This document shows positions 11,972-21,461 of a stretch of 64,000 bases of DNA, piece after piece. Every line of letters begins with the position of its first letter. Position 1 is the stretch's first letter. Source of the DNA: Phytophthora sp. 'mugwort' (lineage: Eukaryota; Oomycota; Peronosporomycetes; Peronosporales; Peronosporaceae); NCBI GenBank assembly GCA_033558025.1, contig JAUCEF010000009.1, positions 1,922,001 to 1,986,000 of the forward strand, given 5' to 3'. The notes beneath the pieces were generated by a model. The model searched no databases and was not told the DNA's origin. It saw only the letters and a list, made by a program, of their open reading frames with translations. A program made the position numbers and the translations under genes.

Positions 11972-12410
11972 GAGCACAGTCAATTCCCTGATTTCTCGCT
12001 AAAATGGAGTGAATAAGGCGAGTAACTACGCGGAAATGCAGCGCAAAATGAAGCATACATTAACCAAAATACAGTTGAGTTGTTGAAGCGTAGAAGTTGC
12101 TGGGAGCACGGCCGCGTCGCTCCCTCCGACTGCTTGTCCAGCCTTGTAGCGAACGCGGCTGCCTCCGTCGCTCCTAAAGAGAGAGAGAGACCGCATGATG
12201 AGATTTCGATGAAGGGGACCATGGCGCGACGAGGTCGTCTCAAGCCTCCATTCCTACAGAAATGGGGCGCTGCAGTGAGAGGAAATGGTGGACACGGTGG
12301 TCGTACACGGTGGTCATAGTGTGCGTACAGATTTACGACCCGTCCTCCCTGTGGTAACATAGCAATAGTAATCAGTCCTCATATTTGCATCCTGTCATGG
12401 TCAAGCCACA
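11972..12410. other. convergent 3' intergenic region
   Basis: Lies between the stop codons of the coiled-coil gene (plus) and MAF1 (minus) and so should contain two 3' UTRs. Open frames at 12080-12319 (plus) and 11980-12360 (minus) mirror each other and show no domain. Confidence 0.45.
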
Positions 12411-13269
12411 TCAAGCTTCGTACCAGTCCGGTGACATGCCGAAGTAGTCTTCCATTGCATCTTCTCCGTCGTCGTCCATGGCGGCAGGTTCATCCATTGT
12501 TTCATCGTCCATGTCACTATCGTACGTCAATCTGGTTGTGCACACACCAAATCAGTACCTATCTCCTTCACAGCTGCATGAAGAACAGTCTCCATTCATC
12601 TTCACGCACTCACCCCTTGCACAGACACGTGAAGTACAGCACCTTCTTCTGCATCTTGTTGTAAAAAAAATAGTTGAACGACCACCTGTGCGTACAGTAC
12701 AGACCTATCCGTGAATACCGTACATCCATGTTTAAAACACTCCACAGTAAAAAAACATGTACGTACAAGTTGCCGTCCGAAAAGGGGTCCGAGTCCATGT
12801 CCGGGATGTAGCTGTATACGTCGCACTCGTCGAGCTTGATGGCCTCAGCAATGGCCTCCCACATCTTCTCCACGAAGCCGTTGCCCTCAGCCTCCAGTAG
12901 CTCGGCCAGGTCGTGGTTGATGCGCTGCAGTGCTATCCGGAAGTCGGGCTCCTTGCGGAACTGCTCGGGCTTGACGGCACTGAAGTCGTAATCCGGGAAG
13001 CTGGCGTTCATAGTGGAAATGAGGTTGATGAGTAGCTTGCGCGTGGCTGGGGCTGCGATAGGCCCCAAAGGGGACGAGCCCAGTACGTCCGCGGCGGCCT
13101 CGAGCTCCTGCTGGTAGTACAGCTCCAGACTCTTGGCCAGACGCTTGTCACTGCCCGCCTTCTTGCACGAGTACGTCTCCAGCTTGCCTGTGAGCACGCG
13201 GTCGCCGATCTCGTAGCTGCCCAATACCGAGTTAAGCCATGCGAGCTGCGGCTCTTCCAGGTACTTCAT
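12411..13269 (-). CDS. MAF1: MAF1 homologue, repressor of RNA polymerase III
   Basis: Three exons on the minus strand: 13269-12767, 12685-12614 and 12531-12411, giving 231 aa. The protein starts MKYLE, the MAF1 A-box start, and contains DYDFSAVKPEQF, LDECDVYSYIPDMDSDPF and, across the first splice, DGNL|WSFNYFFYNK, the signature of the MAF1 C-box. The acidic tail (MDDDGEDAMEDYFGMSPDWYEA-like) lies in exon 3. MAF1 binds Pol III and shuts down tRNA and 5S rRNA synthesis under stress or TOR inhibition. Intron 1 (12686-12766, 81 nt) is a multiple of three and has no stop, so an intron-unaware reading gives a false 219-aa protein with a hydrophobic insert. Intron 2 is 12532-12613. The gene is divergent from CDK8. 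Confidence 0.93.
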
Positions 13270-13607
13270 GAGTTTAATACAGGTTTGAGTGTCTTAGGTG
13301 TCGTGTCGCGTGTTGTAGAGTGGCGTTTCGACTTGCGCCGAGTATGCGCGAATCTGCAGGCTCGCCCTTTGGGAATTAATATTCGGCAATAATTGTGAAA
13401 TGTGGAAAGGAACTTTCATTCGCGGAGGACATACAAATGAAAGAGTAAGTTTAGGATGAACCTCACACTCTGGCGACCTGTTGAAAACATATATTTTTGA
13501 ATAAGGTCACCTAGCCCGTTTCTTTACAGTGTTCAACCTGAACACAAGTATAAGGTGCATCACATCAATTCAATGTATCGTACGTACATCACGTGCCATT
13601 TTAGATA
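13270..13607. promoter_or_regulatory. shared divergent promoter of MAF1 and CDK8-like kinase
   Basis: The 338 bp between the two start codons must contain both promoters. Three A+T-rich patches are visible (13375-13400, 13485-13505 and 13505-13535). No specific factor site can be claimed. Shared control of a Pol III repressor and a Mediator kinase is possible but untested. Confidence 0.5.
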
Positions 13608-15433
13608 GTGAAGACAATGCGGCGCTCGGCGTTGCGGCGGCCCGAGGGTCTGACGGACAAGTACCGCATTCTGGGCAAGATCGGCGAAGGCACGTACGGT
13701 ATGGTGTTCAAAGCTGAGGCGTACGCCTCGGCTCTGTTGCCACGTCCCTCAGGCGGGGCATCGGGTGGCTCGAGCGCCGCCGAGGACGAGGAGCCGATGA
13801 CGTTCGCTATCAAGCTGGTTAAATCTCATAAAGAAGGTAAGAACGACGTGGTGCTGTCTAGCGCCACCGTCCGCGAGATCAAACTGCTGCGTGAGCTACA
13901 CCACGACAATGTGGTGCACTTACACGACGTGCACGTGGACCCACGGGATAAGTCGCTGGCGCTTGTGTTCGAGTACGGAGACCACGATTTGCACGACATC
14001 ATCGTGCAGAGCAAGCAGAAGCCGCTGGGCGAGTACACGCGCAAGTCGCTCATGTACCAGATTCTCAAAGGGGTGGACTATATGCACGACGCTTGGGTCA
14101 TGCATCGAGATATGAAGCCGCAGAATATTTTGGTGGTCGGCCACGGACGTAAGAGGGGACAAGTTAAGCTAGCAGGTGTATATATGTGCTGTTCTAGTTG
14201 CTCATGCCCAGAGGTATATTAGGCTGACGAAGGTATGTATTTTACTGCTAGATTTGGGGCTGGCGCGTATCTACAGGGAGCCGATCAAAGCGTTGTCGGA
14301 TGTGGAGCGAGTGGTGGTGACGCTGTGGTACCGCGCGCCGGAGCTGCTGCTGGGCGCTAAGCATTACACCAAGGCGGTGGATCTATGGGCGGTAGGCTGC
14401 ATTTTTGCTGAGCTAATTAATACACGCGAGTTGTTCTGCGGCAAAGAAGTGGAAGGGTCCAATGCTCCGTTCCAGAAGGACCAGCTGGATAAGATTTTCA
14501 AAGTGCTCGGCATGCCGACGCCGCAAACGTGGGAGGGGCTGGAGAATCTACCGGAGTACAACCATGTGGTGCAGATGGGGCGTGAACGCAAGTACCCGAC
14601 GCAGTCTGAGCTCAAGAATGCTGTGAAGGTTGGTCCAGGTCGTGCTGGAGCTGCACTACTAGATCTACTCTCGAGACTACTGGAATATGGCAAGTCCTCT
14701 ATATTGATCATAATTAAGTGGACAGCGTTGCTAACTGACTGCTTGCTTGCAGACCCTGAAACACGCATTACAGCGAAGGAAGCGCTAGAACACGAGTACT
14801 TTAAGGAAATTGTACGTCGTCATTGTTTTATACAGACGACGTTGAAATGCACGATGTGGGTTTTATCAGCGCACTGACTTGTGTCTCTTAAACTGCAATG
14901 AGCAGGAGCCTGAACCTCGAGACTGGGCTTTCGACGAGCCTGGCAAGGAACCTGTTTCCTTCCGCACGCAGACTGTAGAGCCCGTGGCGGAAGAAAGTCT
15001 CCCGTGGAAAGGTAAAAAGGATGGAGCAGCTGGAGCTGACGGAAAGGCTGAAGGCGGAGCAGCTAGCCCTCATCGTGATGGATCCGTCAGTCGTCATAAT
15101 GATCATCGTGGTCGTGATGGAGCATCGCGCAGTCGCAGCCATCACAATTCCCGAGACGTGCAACAGCAAACTCAACGACGCAGCGATCGCAATAATACAG
15201 CGGATGTCAATAATGCACGAGACACTAGGAGCAGAGGAGCACCTGGTGGAGGAAATGCACAGGGTGCTGGTGGCGCTGCTTGGAGAGACCGGAGTACGAG
15301 TCGTGCAGGAGGAGCTGCTGCCTCTAATGCTAGCGCAGTGACAGGAGCCAAGCGACCAGGTGGTGGTGAGCGCCCCACGAGCACTTCCAGCTCGGGGCGT
15401 CCTCGCAGTCCAAAGCAACCGCGAAGACGGTAA
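13608..15433 (+). CDS. CDK8: CDK8/CDK19-type cyclin-dependent kinase of the Mediator kinase module
   Basis: Four exons: 13608-14175, 14252-14689, 14753-14811 and 14906-15433 (530 aa). Kinase motifs in order: P-loop GEGTYG, AIKLVK lysine, helix [14 protein letters not shown] (aligned to the CDK8 SMSACRE element), [16 protein letters not shown] in place of [18 protein letters not shown] and GCIFAELI. These match CDK8 better than cell-cycle CDKs. The last exon encodes a low-complexity Ser/Arg/Gly/Ala tail like the disordered CDK8 tail. An insert rich in Ser/Gly ([12 protein letters not shown]) sits between the P-loop and the catalytic lysine. Intron 2 (14690-14752, 63 nt) has a GC donor (G|GCAAGT) and AG acceptor; conservation of LLEYDPETRIT across it leaves little choice. 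A second Met (13617) could be the start. Confidence 0.93.
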
Positions 15434-15603
15434 TGAGACGGATGGGATGATGGCACAAGGTTGAACAAATCAGCATACAACATAGATTGTAGGCTGTGTG
15501 TCTGTAGTTCAATACGCTGTAAGACTCTTCATGAACATCTTGGTTGTATTGCAGCACCGTGTTACACAGGAATCTCGTACCGGGTTTGTTATCTTTGTTT
15601 CCC

Positions 15604-17538
15604 TCACTTGTTGGGAGTTGTGTCAGCCAGCAAACGCTCGAGGTCGACAATGCTTTCCACCAGAAGTTCCTTGAGCTGAGGAAGGTCCTTGCGGTAGCTG
15701 GAGAGCTGGAAAGCAGAACCCTCGGTCTCAATACCGTAGCCAATGCCGTAGCAGTCCTCGTTAACAGGACCGAAGCTGCCACCTTCAAGCGCCGGGCTAG
15801 ACAAAGTACTGGTTGACAAAATGATCTTGCTCATAGTTTGGTGAGCTGGCAGCGTGTAGAATTCGGGCACGTCTATGCCCTGTAGCTCCGCCATAGCGCG
15901 CAGCGCGAAGAGATGACGATCAAAGCCCTGGCCCATAACGCCATTCTTCGTGAGCTCGCTATGCTTCGTAACGGCTGCACGCAGCGCTGCGACCTTGTCG
16001 GCGTCAGATGCTGAGGCATTCGTCATCGCACGCACGAAATTCACGGCTTCGTTTGTGCAACTACGAACGGTCTCGGTACGTCCGTGCTTAAACGCCGCGG
16101 TACTGGCGCTCTCATACGTAGCCACAAATTTCTGGTGCAGTTTGAAGTGCGCTAGCTGGATGGTCATTTGCATGAGCCCGTCGGTGCCGATGCTGTACTG
16201 CTTTCCAACAGCACGCGTCACCGGAGTCTCCGCACATGCAACCAGCAAGGTGGACGACCACTTATCGTACGTCTTCTTCGCCTCATTCAGTAGCTTCTTC
16301 GTCTCTCCACTGATATCCCACTTAAGTTCCTTAGGTTTCGCCTGACTACTCGCTTTTAGCACCGGGTACTTAACGCTGTCGCTATACAACTCATTGAGGT
16401 AGCGCAGCACGGCCACACCGTCTCCCCAAGCGTGCTCAAAGTTCACCGAAGCCGTGCCATTAGCAGCGATGATCAGTTGAAAACTCTTGTCGAACCAGTG
16501 ATTGGCGCCATCGCCCATCAAGAACATGCTGCTCACCTCCTCGGGTGTAGTAGGGGACTCGTGCTCCAAACACACGACGAACAACGCGCTGTCAATCTTC
16601 TCCAGGGTCGCCTTGTTAACACCTGTAGTCGCCTCAAGCTTCTGGCGTGCATTGGCCCATGCATCACGGTTCATAGTCGTCATCAGCCCCATTCCAGGTT
16701 CTTCTGGGGTGCTCTTTGCCAGCGGCTCCGCCAAGATAGCCTCTACATTGGCTAGAATCTGCTCATCCGGGACAGCTCCACCATCAGCACTAAGCACATC
16801 GAACGTGTAAAACTTGGTCCCTCGCTGCACGACCACGTGCTTTGATCCCGGCGTCACCTTGAGCTCATCCTGCCCCATCCTCGGCAGTCTCGTGCTCGAA
16901 AATAAGTTCTTGTACTGGGACATATCCAGTGGATACGCGCCCAGTGCTGCAGCTCCATAGAAACTCACAGTCTCCGGGAGGAACCTGCAGAGGTATTCGA
17001 AGGACTTAGTCTTGCTCGTGTCCGGCTTCGTGTGGAAAATGTCAGGCTCCAGCCTCTTGTCGCGCAGCGTGCGGTGCACCCTGGCGCTCGACGCGATCAG
17101 CGACGCCGCGCGCTGACTTTGCGAGTTCTTAGCGGGTACGGGGTCCATTTTAAGCTTGATTTGCGGGTTGTAGTTAATGGGCAATGGCTGGCGGTCGTTC
17201 AGGTACATCTCGAGCCACCACTGGTTGATGTATGACGTGTGCTTGTTGGCGGCGTCGCGAGCTATCAGCGCGCGGTGTAGCTCAGGCCCCACTCCGCTCT
17301 GAAATTCCGCGACGGCGCGTCGTGTCTCCGCGAGCTGCTGAGGTGTCACCACAGGCTCCACGGCCGCTAGGTAGCGCGCCAGCGTATCATCGAGCTTAGG
17401 AATGGGCAAGCGCATGAGGCTCCGCTGGAAGTGATAGGTCGGGATGATCGTGTCCTGCACGTAGCCGCCGGTGGCGGACGAGAAGACGCGGCGTAAGGAG
17501 GAGGGCGCCGCATGGGCGCGGAAGGGGGCACGTAGCAT
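15604..17538 (-). CDS. CPT2: carnitine O-palmitoyltransferase 2-like, mitochondrial
   Basis: Single-exon gene, 644 aa. The N-terminus (MLRAPFRAHAAPSSLRRVFSSA) is Arg/Ser/Ala-rich without acid residues, a typical mitochondrial presequence. Choline/carnitine acyltransferase motifs follow: RLPIPKLDDTLARYL near the start, the catalytic His in FEHAWGDGVAVLR, and near the end SSPALEGGSFGPV and the DCYGIGYGIE motif. The length and FEHxWGDGVAVLR match CPT2 (matrix side of the inner membrane) rather than CPT1, which has two N-terminal membrane helices absent here. It transfers long-chain acyl groups from carnitine to CoA for beta-oxidation. It converges with the CDK8 gene (170 bp between stops) and is divergent from the SPPL gene. 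Confidence 0.93.
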   Translation of the reverse strand: MLRAPFRAHAAPSSLRRVFSSATGGYVQDTIIPTYHFQRSLMRLPIPKLDDTLARYLAAVEPVVTPQQLAETRRAVAEFQSGVGPELHRALIARDAANKHTSYINQWWLEMYLNDRQPLPINYNPQIKLKMDPVPAKNSQSQRAASLIASSARVHRTLRDKRLEPDIFHTKPDTSKTKSFEYLCRFLPETVSFYGAAALGAYPLDMSQYKNLFSSTRLPRMGQDELKVTPGSKHVVVQRGTKFYTFDVLSADGGAVPDEQILANVEAILAEPLAKSTPEEPGMGLMTTMNRDAWANARQKLEATTGVNKATLEKIDSALFVVCLEHESPTTPEEVSSMFLMGDGANHWFDKSFQLIIAANGTASVNFEHAWGDGVAVLRYLNELYSDSVKYPVLKASSQAKPKELKWDISGETKKLLNEAKKTYDKWSSTLLVACAETPVTRAVGKQYSIGTDGLMQMTIQLAHFKLHQKFVATYESASTAAFKHGRTETVRSCTNEAVNFVRAMTNASASDADKVAALRAAVTKHSELTKNGVMGQGFDRHLFALRAMAELQGIDVPEFYTLPAHQTMSKIILSTSTLSSPALEGGSFGPVNEDCYGIGYGIETEGSAFQLSSYRKDLPQLKELLVESIVDLERLLADTTPNK

Positions 17539-17772
17539 GGCTCCACACGAGTGCGGAATCCAGAGTGCAGGTCACTACAGAAGATCGGTCACGATGTTGA
17601 CGTACGCTTCAAACACGTCAAACGCAATCTGAGAATCCGACGTGTTGTACGGATACGAGTGGGAATTATCCGGAAGAAACTGTGCCAGCTTCAACTTGGC
17701 TGTGATTGGCTGATATGTATCTCGCCTGGTGCGAAAGGTCGAGGACACTCCAGCACCGCCTGTAGACGAACG
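17539..17772. promoter_or_regulatory. shared promoter of CPT2-like and SPPL genes
   Basis: Only 234 bp separate the preferred start codons. The SPPL frame is open throughout this stretch from 17551, but the sequence before 17773 reads as a basic peptide that would bury the signal peptide, so it is taken as promoter and 5' UTR. Confidence 0.5.
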
Positions 17773-19761
17773 ATGGTGCCTGCTGCAGCGCTGCTATCGC
17801 TGCTGCTGCTCCTGAGCAGGAGCGACGGCGCACATTGTGCTGACATGCTGCAGCTTCGCACGCTGTCGCCAACCACATCGCAGCAGTTCCGCGTGACGGC
17901 GGCGGCATTCGGCGCCGCTCTGCCGCGTGTATCGTGGCCCTCGTCCTCTTACTCGCGCACCACTGGACAGTTGGAGGTGAACGAGGCCGCGGCGACGCCC
18001 GACCAGTCGCGGAGACTCGTGAAGGCTCAAATGACGTCCGACTGCAATCGAGTGAGGCCCGTGGATGAATATATGGATGCGTTGCCCAAGCAGGCGGCGC
18101 TGCTGCTCGCTCGCAGCGTCATGTGCTCGGTGGAGCAACAGGCGTTAGCAGCCGAAATAGCGGACGCATCGCTGGTGATTATTCGTGATTCTATTGCCGG
18201 AGCCTTTGCCGCTACGAGTCTGGAGCTGAGGAATGGGGCGTATTATGACTGCGCACTTGGGGAGGAGACGGTGACAACGAACAGTTCGATGTTCCCGGAG
18301 CTTTCAGACCCTTTTTCAGCATGGAGTTGTTCGTCCAAGCCGGCGTGTGTGACGAGCACTTGCGTTCTCACGGGGAAGACAGCAGCGATGGCGACAAATC
18401 AGTTTCAGGCGTGCTGTTTTACTAGCGATTGGCTGCAGATGCAGCCGAGGCGAGATGTGAAAACGCCAACTGATTTTCAGACGACAATCCCAGTGTTGCT
18501 GATCGCATTTCAGGATGGCAACAGGATCGATGATGTGGCCAATATTATTGGAGATACCGATGTGCTGGTATGGGCCTTCAACACGGAAGAAACGCCTTGG
18601 AATGTGTCGATGGCACTGACGTGGATGCTTGGAGTGCTGACGGTCATGCTTGCAGCTTATTACTCATGCCATGAAGAACGAGAACTTTCGTACGAGAAGG
18701 TGGCGCGCATTTTGGCGGGAAGACTCGATCGCAGTCCTTCCAGTAGCTCAATCTCGACAGCTGTGGAGTCTACGATAGGCACAAACGAGTACGGCAATAT
18801 GGATGATGACAGACTGGAGCTTAGCAGCAAACATGCCGTTTATTTCTTGGTGGGCGCATCCTGTTTGCTTGTGCTATTGTACTACGTACATCTGGCGCTC
18901 ATGCTTAGCGTGCTGTTCGCAGTTGGTGGTAGTGCAGCACTCTCTCATGTATTCACTTTACCTCTTGTGGCGCGTATGGCGTCTCCGAACAGTAGCAATC
19001 TACGTACTCTTTTGCTTTTTCTCGTGGTGTTGACGGCGCCTGCATTGGCCATGTGCTGGTTTCTGGCGCGAACTCAACCGTGGGTTTGGCCCATCCAGGA
19101 CTTCATGGCGCTTACGGTCTGCATCGTATTCATAGACGTAGTTCGGCTACCGAATTTACGAGTGGGTACGAGCTTGCTCGCTGCAGCGTTTGTCTACGAC
19201 GTGTTTTTCGTCTACATTTCGCCATTGGTCTTCGGCTCTAACGTCATGATAGATGTGGCGTCTGGAGGTGGGAACACACGATTAGGAAGTGGAGCTACTG
19301 AAGAGAGCGAGGTCACTGGACAGCCGACACCCATAGTACTGAGTGTTCCGCTGACATTTTCTGTGTATGGAGGTGAAGCTCTGCTGGGTCTAGGAGATAT
19401 AATAATTCCTGGCTTACTGGTCGCGTTGTGTATCCGCTACGACTACTGCTGTGGACGGCCACTTTCCCGTGGATACTTTTGTGCAGCCACTTGCGCGTAC
19501 GCATTAGGGTTGATGATCGCGAATATCATGGCCATCGTTCTCCGAGATGTCGTTGCTGGACAACCGGCACTTATGTACATTGTTCCTATAATGCTGGTCA
19601 CCGTGTTGGCGCTGGCTAGGATTAATGATAAACTGGAGGCTGTTTGGGACTGCCCGGCAGGCTTTGGAGTATCAACAAGATGCCATACTTCCACACTTGA
19701 AGAAGCAGAACTAGAAGCGCAGCGACTAGGAGAGCAGAGGCCACTTCTTGCCGAAGATTGA
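17773..19761 (+). CDS. signal peptide peptidase-like intramembrane aspartyl protease (SPPL)
   Basis: Product of 662 aa from the ATG at 17773, chosen because MVPAAALLSLLLLLSRSDGA is a clean signal peptide; an upstream in-frame ATG exists at 17551. A lumenal region of about 270 residues with several Cys resembles the protease-associated domain of SPPL2-type proteins. About nine membrane helices follow. The catalytic motifs are YD (FVYDVFFVY, near residue 473), GLGD (near residue 540) and PAL (QPALMY, near residue 598). These define the presenilin/SPP family (GxGD proteases), which cleave type II membrane proteins within the bilayer in the endomembrane system. Both aspartates are present, so it should be active. 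The gene has no intron. Confidence 0.9.
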   Translation: MVPAAALLSLLLLLSRSDGAHCADMLQLRTLSPTTSQQFRVTAAAFGAALPRVSWPSSSYSRTTGQLEVNEAAATPDQSRRLVKAQMTSDCNRVRPVDEYMDALPKQAALLLARSVMCSVEQQALAAEIADASLVIIRDSIAGAFAATSLELRNGAYYDCALGEETVTTNSSMFPELSDPFSAWSCSSKPACVTSTCVLTGKTAAMATNQFQACCFTSDWLQMQPRRDVKTPTDFQTTIPVLLIAFQDGNRIDDVANIIGDTDVLVWAFNTEETPWNVSMALTWMLGVLTVMLAAYYSCHEERELSYEKVARILAGRLDRSPSSSSISTAVESTIGTNEYGNMDDDRLELSSKHAVYFLVGASCLLVLLYYVHLALMLSVLFAVGGSAALSHVFTLPLVARMASPNSSNLRTLLLFLVVLTAPALAMCWFLARTQPWVWPIQDFMALTVCIVFIDVVRLPNLRVGTSLLAAAFVYDVFFVYISPLVFGSNVMIDVASGGGNTRLGSGATEESEVTGQPTPIVLSVPLTFSVYGGEALLGLGDIIIPGLLVALCIRYDYCCGRPLSRGYFCAATCAYALGLMIANIMAIVLRDVVAGQPALMYIVPIMLVTVLALARINDKLEAVWDCPAGFGVSTRCHTSTLEEAELEAQRLGEQRPLLAED

Positions 19762-20435
19762 TAAGTTAAGCGCATGAAAGACGCATTTAATAAAACTAGT
19801 TTGTGATGACTCAGTTTCCGAGTTAGCGACTGTGACCACAATCGCTCTAAGACGCTCATTCCAGCCCAATTTTGGGCCGCAGTTTCTTGTTGGGAGTCAT
19901 CATTAAAATGGGATTCCACGTCCGAGATACACACCATGCCTTGGTCACAATTCTCTTGCGAACAATGGGTAACGATTTTACTAAACCTGGCAACAAGGTC
20001 ACTTGAATATCTTCAGCAAAAGCTCATCAATCTTAGACTTAACAAATTACCTCGTGCAGGGCTCTGCACTAAAATTCCACTGGAGCCCAAACAGAGCTCA
20101 ATCTCAAACACCTGCCGAACAATTAACTGAAGATTAGTGGGTCGAAGTATCGACCAAGCTCCCTCCACGCAGCAATGTGGCTCTCAACAAATACTGTAGA
20201 GCCAAAGCAGTAAAAATGTTTTATACACTAGTAACGGAGCATTCTCGGTCGCGTTGCTCCGTCGAGTTGCTCAGGGGGCCGACATCCATCAACGGCTTCG
20301 CCATTGCAGTCCGACGTCCCCGCCCAAGCTGAGCACTCATGAATTATTCTACTACCTCTGTAGAAAAATCTACTTCATAAGATCGCAGTAAGAGGTAAAT
20401 TGCAGTTATGTCGGCCGCCAACTCTCACTGCCACA
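19762..20435. other. intergenic, no gene recognised
   Basis: Holds the 3' UTR of the SPPL gene. No open frame with a motif, transposon end or RNA gene was seen on either strand. Confidence 0.4.
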
Positions 20436-21090
20436 CTAAGCAGTAGCAGCGGATACCACGGTAGGTGGGCGTCGCGCGCTAGACGACGACGCTAAGCACA
20501 AACACCACGTGCACCACGTTTTTGGTCGCCGAGCACCTGCCATCAATGAAGGCAGCTCCCGGTCTGTCATGATAACGACATCGCTGGAGGACGTGCCCGC
20601 GGTCGATGCATGCAGGATCCAGCAGATCATACCCGTGAAGATATCAAACAAAGAGCTCAGTACTATTATGTTTCAGATCGTGTTCCCGAGAGGCATGAGT
20701 TTTTCCTGCCACCTGGGTCGCACATGGTTGCCGTGCACGTTCTCGCTGATGTTGACCCAGTCAGCGTAGGAGTACAGGGTGGGAACCAGCACGATGGCAA
20801 ATTAAATCCGGCGACCAAGCCTCGCCCAAGTTCACAGAGACCTGGTCCTGCATGACCGGGTCCATAACGGAGAAGAAGACGCTGGGCGCCGCCAAATATA
20901 TCATCCAGGACGAGCACGATACGCGCGCCTTGTGGATGCAGTTTGTTTGTTCAAATCCGCGAGTTGTTGCGATCGTTGCCGCTATCTCACCCTTAATTGC
21001 GACTATGAACGCTAACTCCCTGCTATAAACCTTAGCTATTCCCAGGGCTAGGTGGCGTTTTGGTCGTGGCTCACTGCTAACCTGTAACAA
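20436..21090 (-). pseudogene. decayed gene, possibly a multi-pass membrane protein
   Basis: On the minus strand coding-like peptide is spread over changing frames: SSWMIYLAAPSVFFSVMDPVM, then a frame change into YSYADWVNISENVHGNHV, a TGA, and then FDIFTGMICWILHAS. The hydrophobic stretches separated by polar loops suggest a former membrane protein. At least one frameshift (about 20770-20780) and one stop (TGA near 20677) interrupt it. The family was not recognised. It could instead be a gene with unrecognised short introns, but no matching splice pair was found. Confidence 0.3.
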
Positions 21091-21461
21091 GTTAGCCTAA
21101 AGTCACGTACTGGGTCTCTGCTCGTGTGGATTAAGCGTTTAGTATGGGAGCTAAATCGTGTACCCCCACTTTAATGGCATATCTACCTGCGCACGGGGTG
21201 CCCTAATTCGACTAGCTACAAAAACATTAATCCCACACGTCTCATATTCTTAGACGAGTTCGCGAGTAGAGGCTTTCTGCGAAAAAAGTGCCCCCTGGCA
21301 AACAAACGACTGCAGATAACAACCCTAACCGTTCATGTCCCACTTGAGTAGAGTTAAGCAAATAGAGGTAGGAAATAGTATAAAACGGAGACATACGATT
21401 GTAAATGGGGATTTCGTCCTTAATAAGCACCGAAGTGAGACATCACACACTCTCTTACTGC

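Noticed and set aside
17551..17772. In-frame upstream extension of the SPPL gene
   Set aside because: It would put about 74 basic residues before a good signal peptide; more likely promoter and leader.
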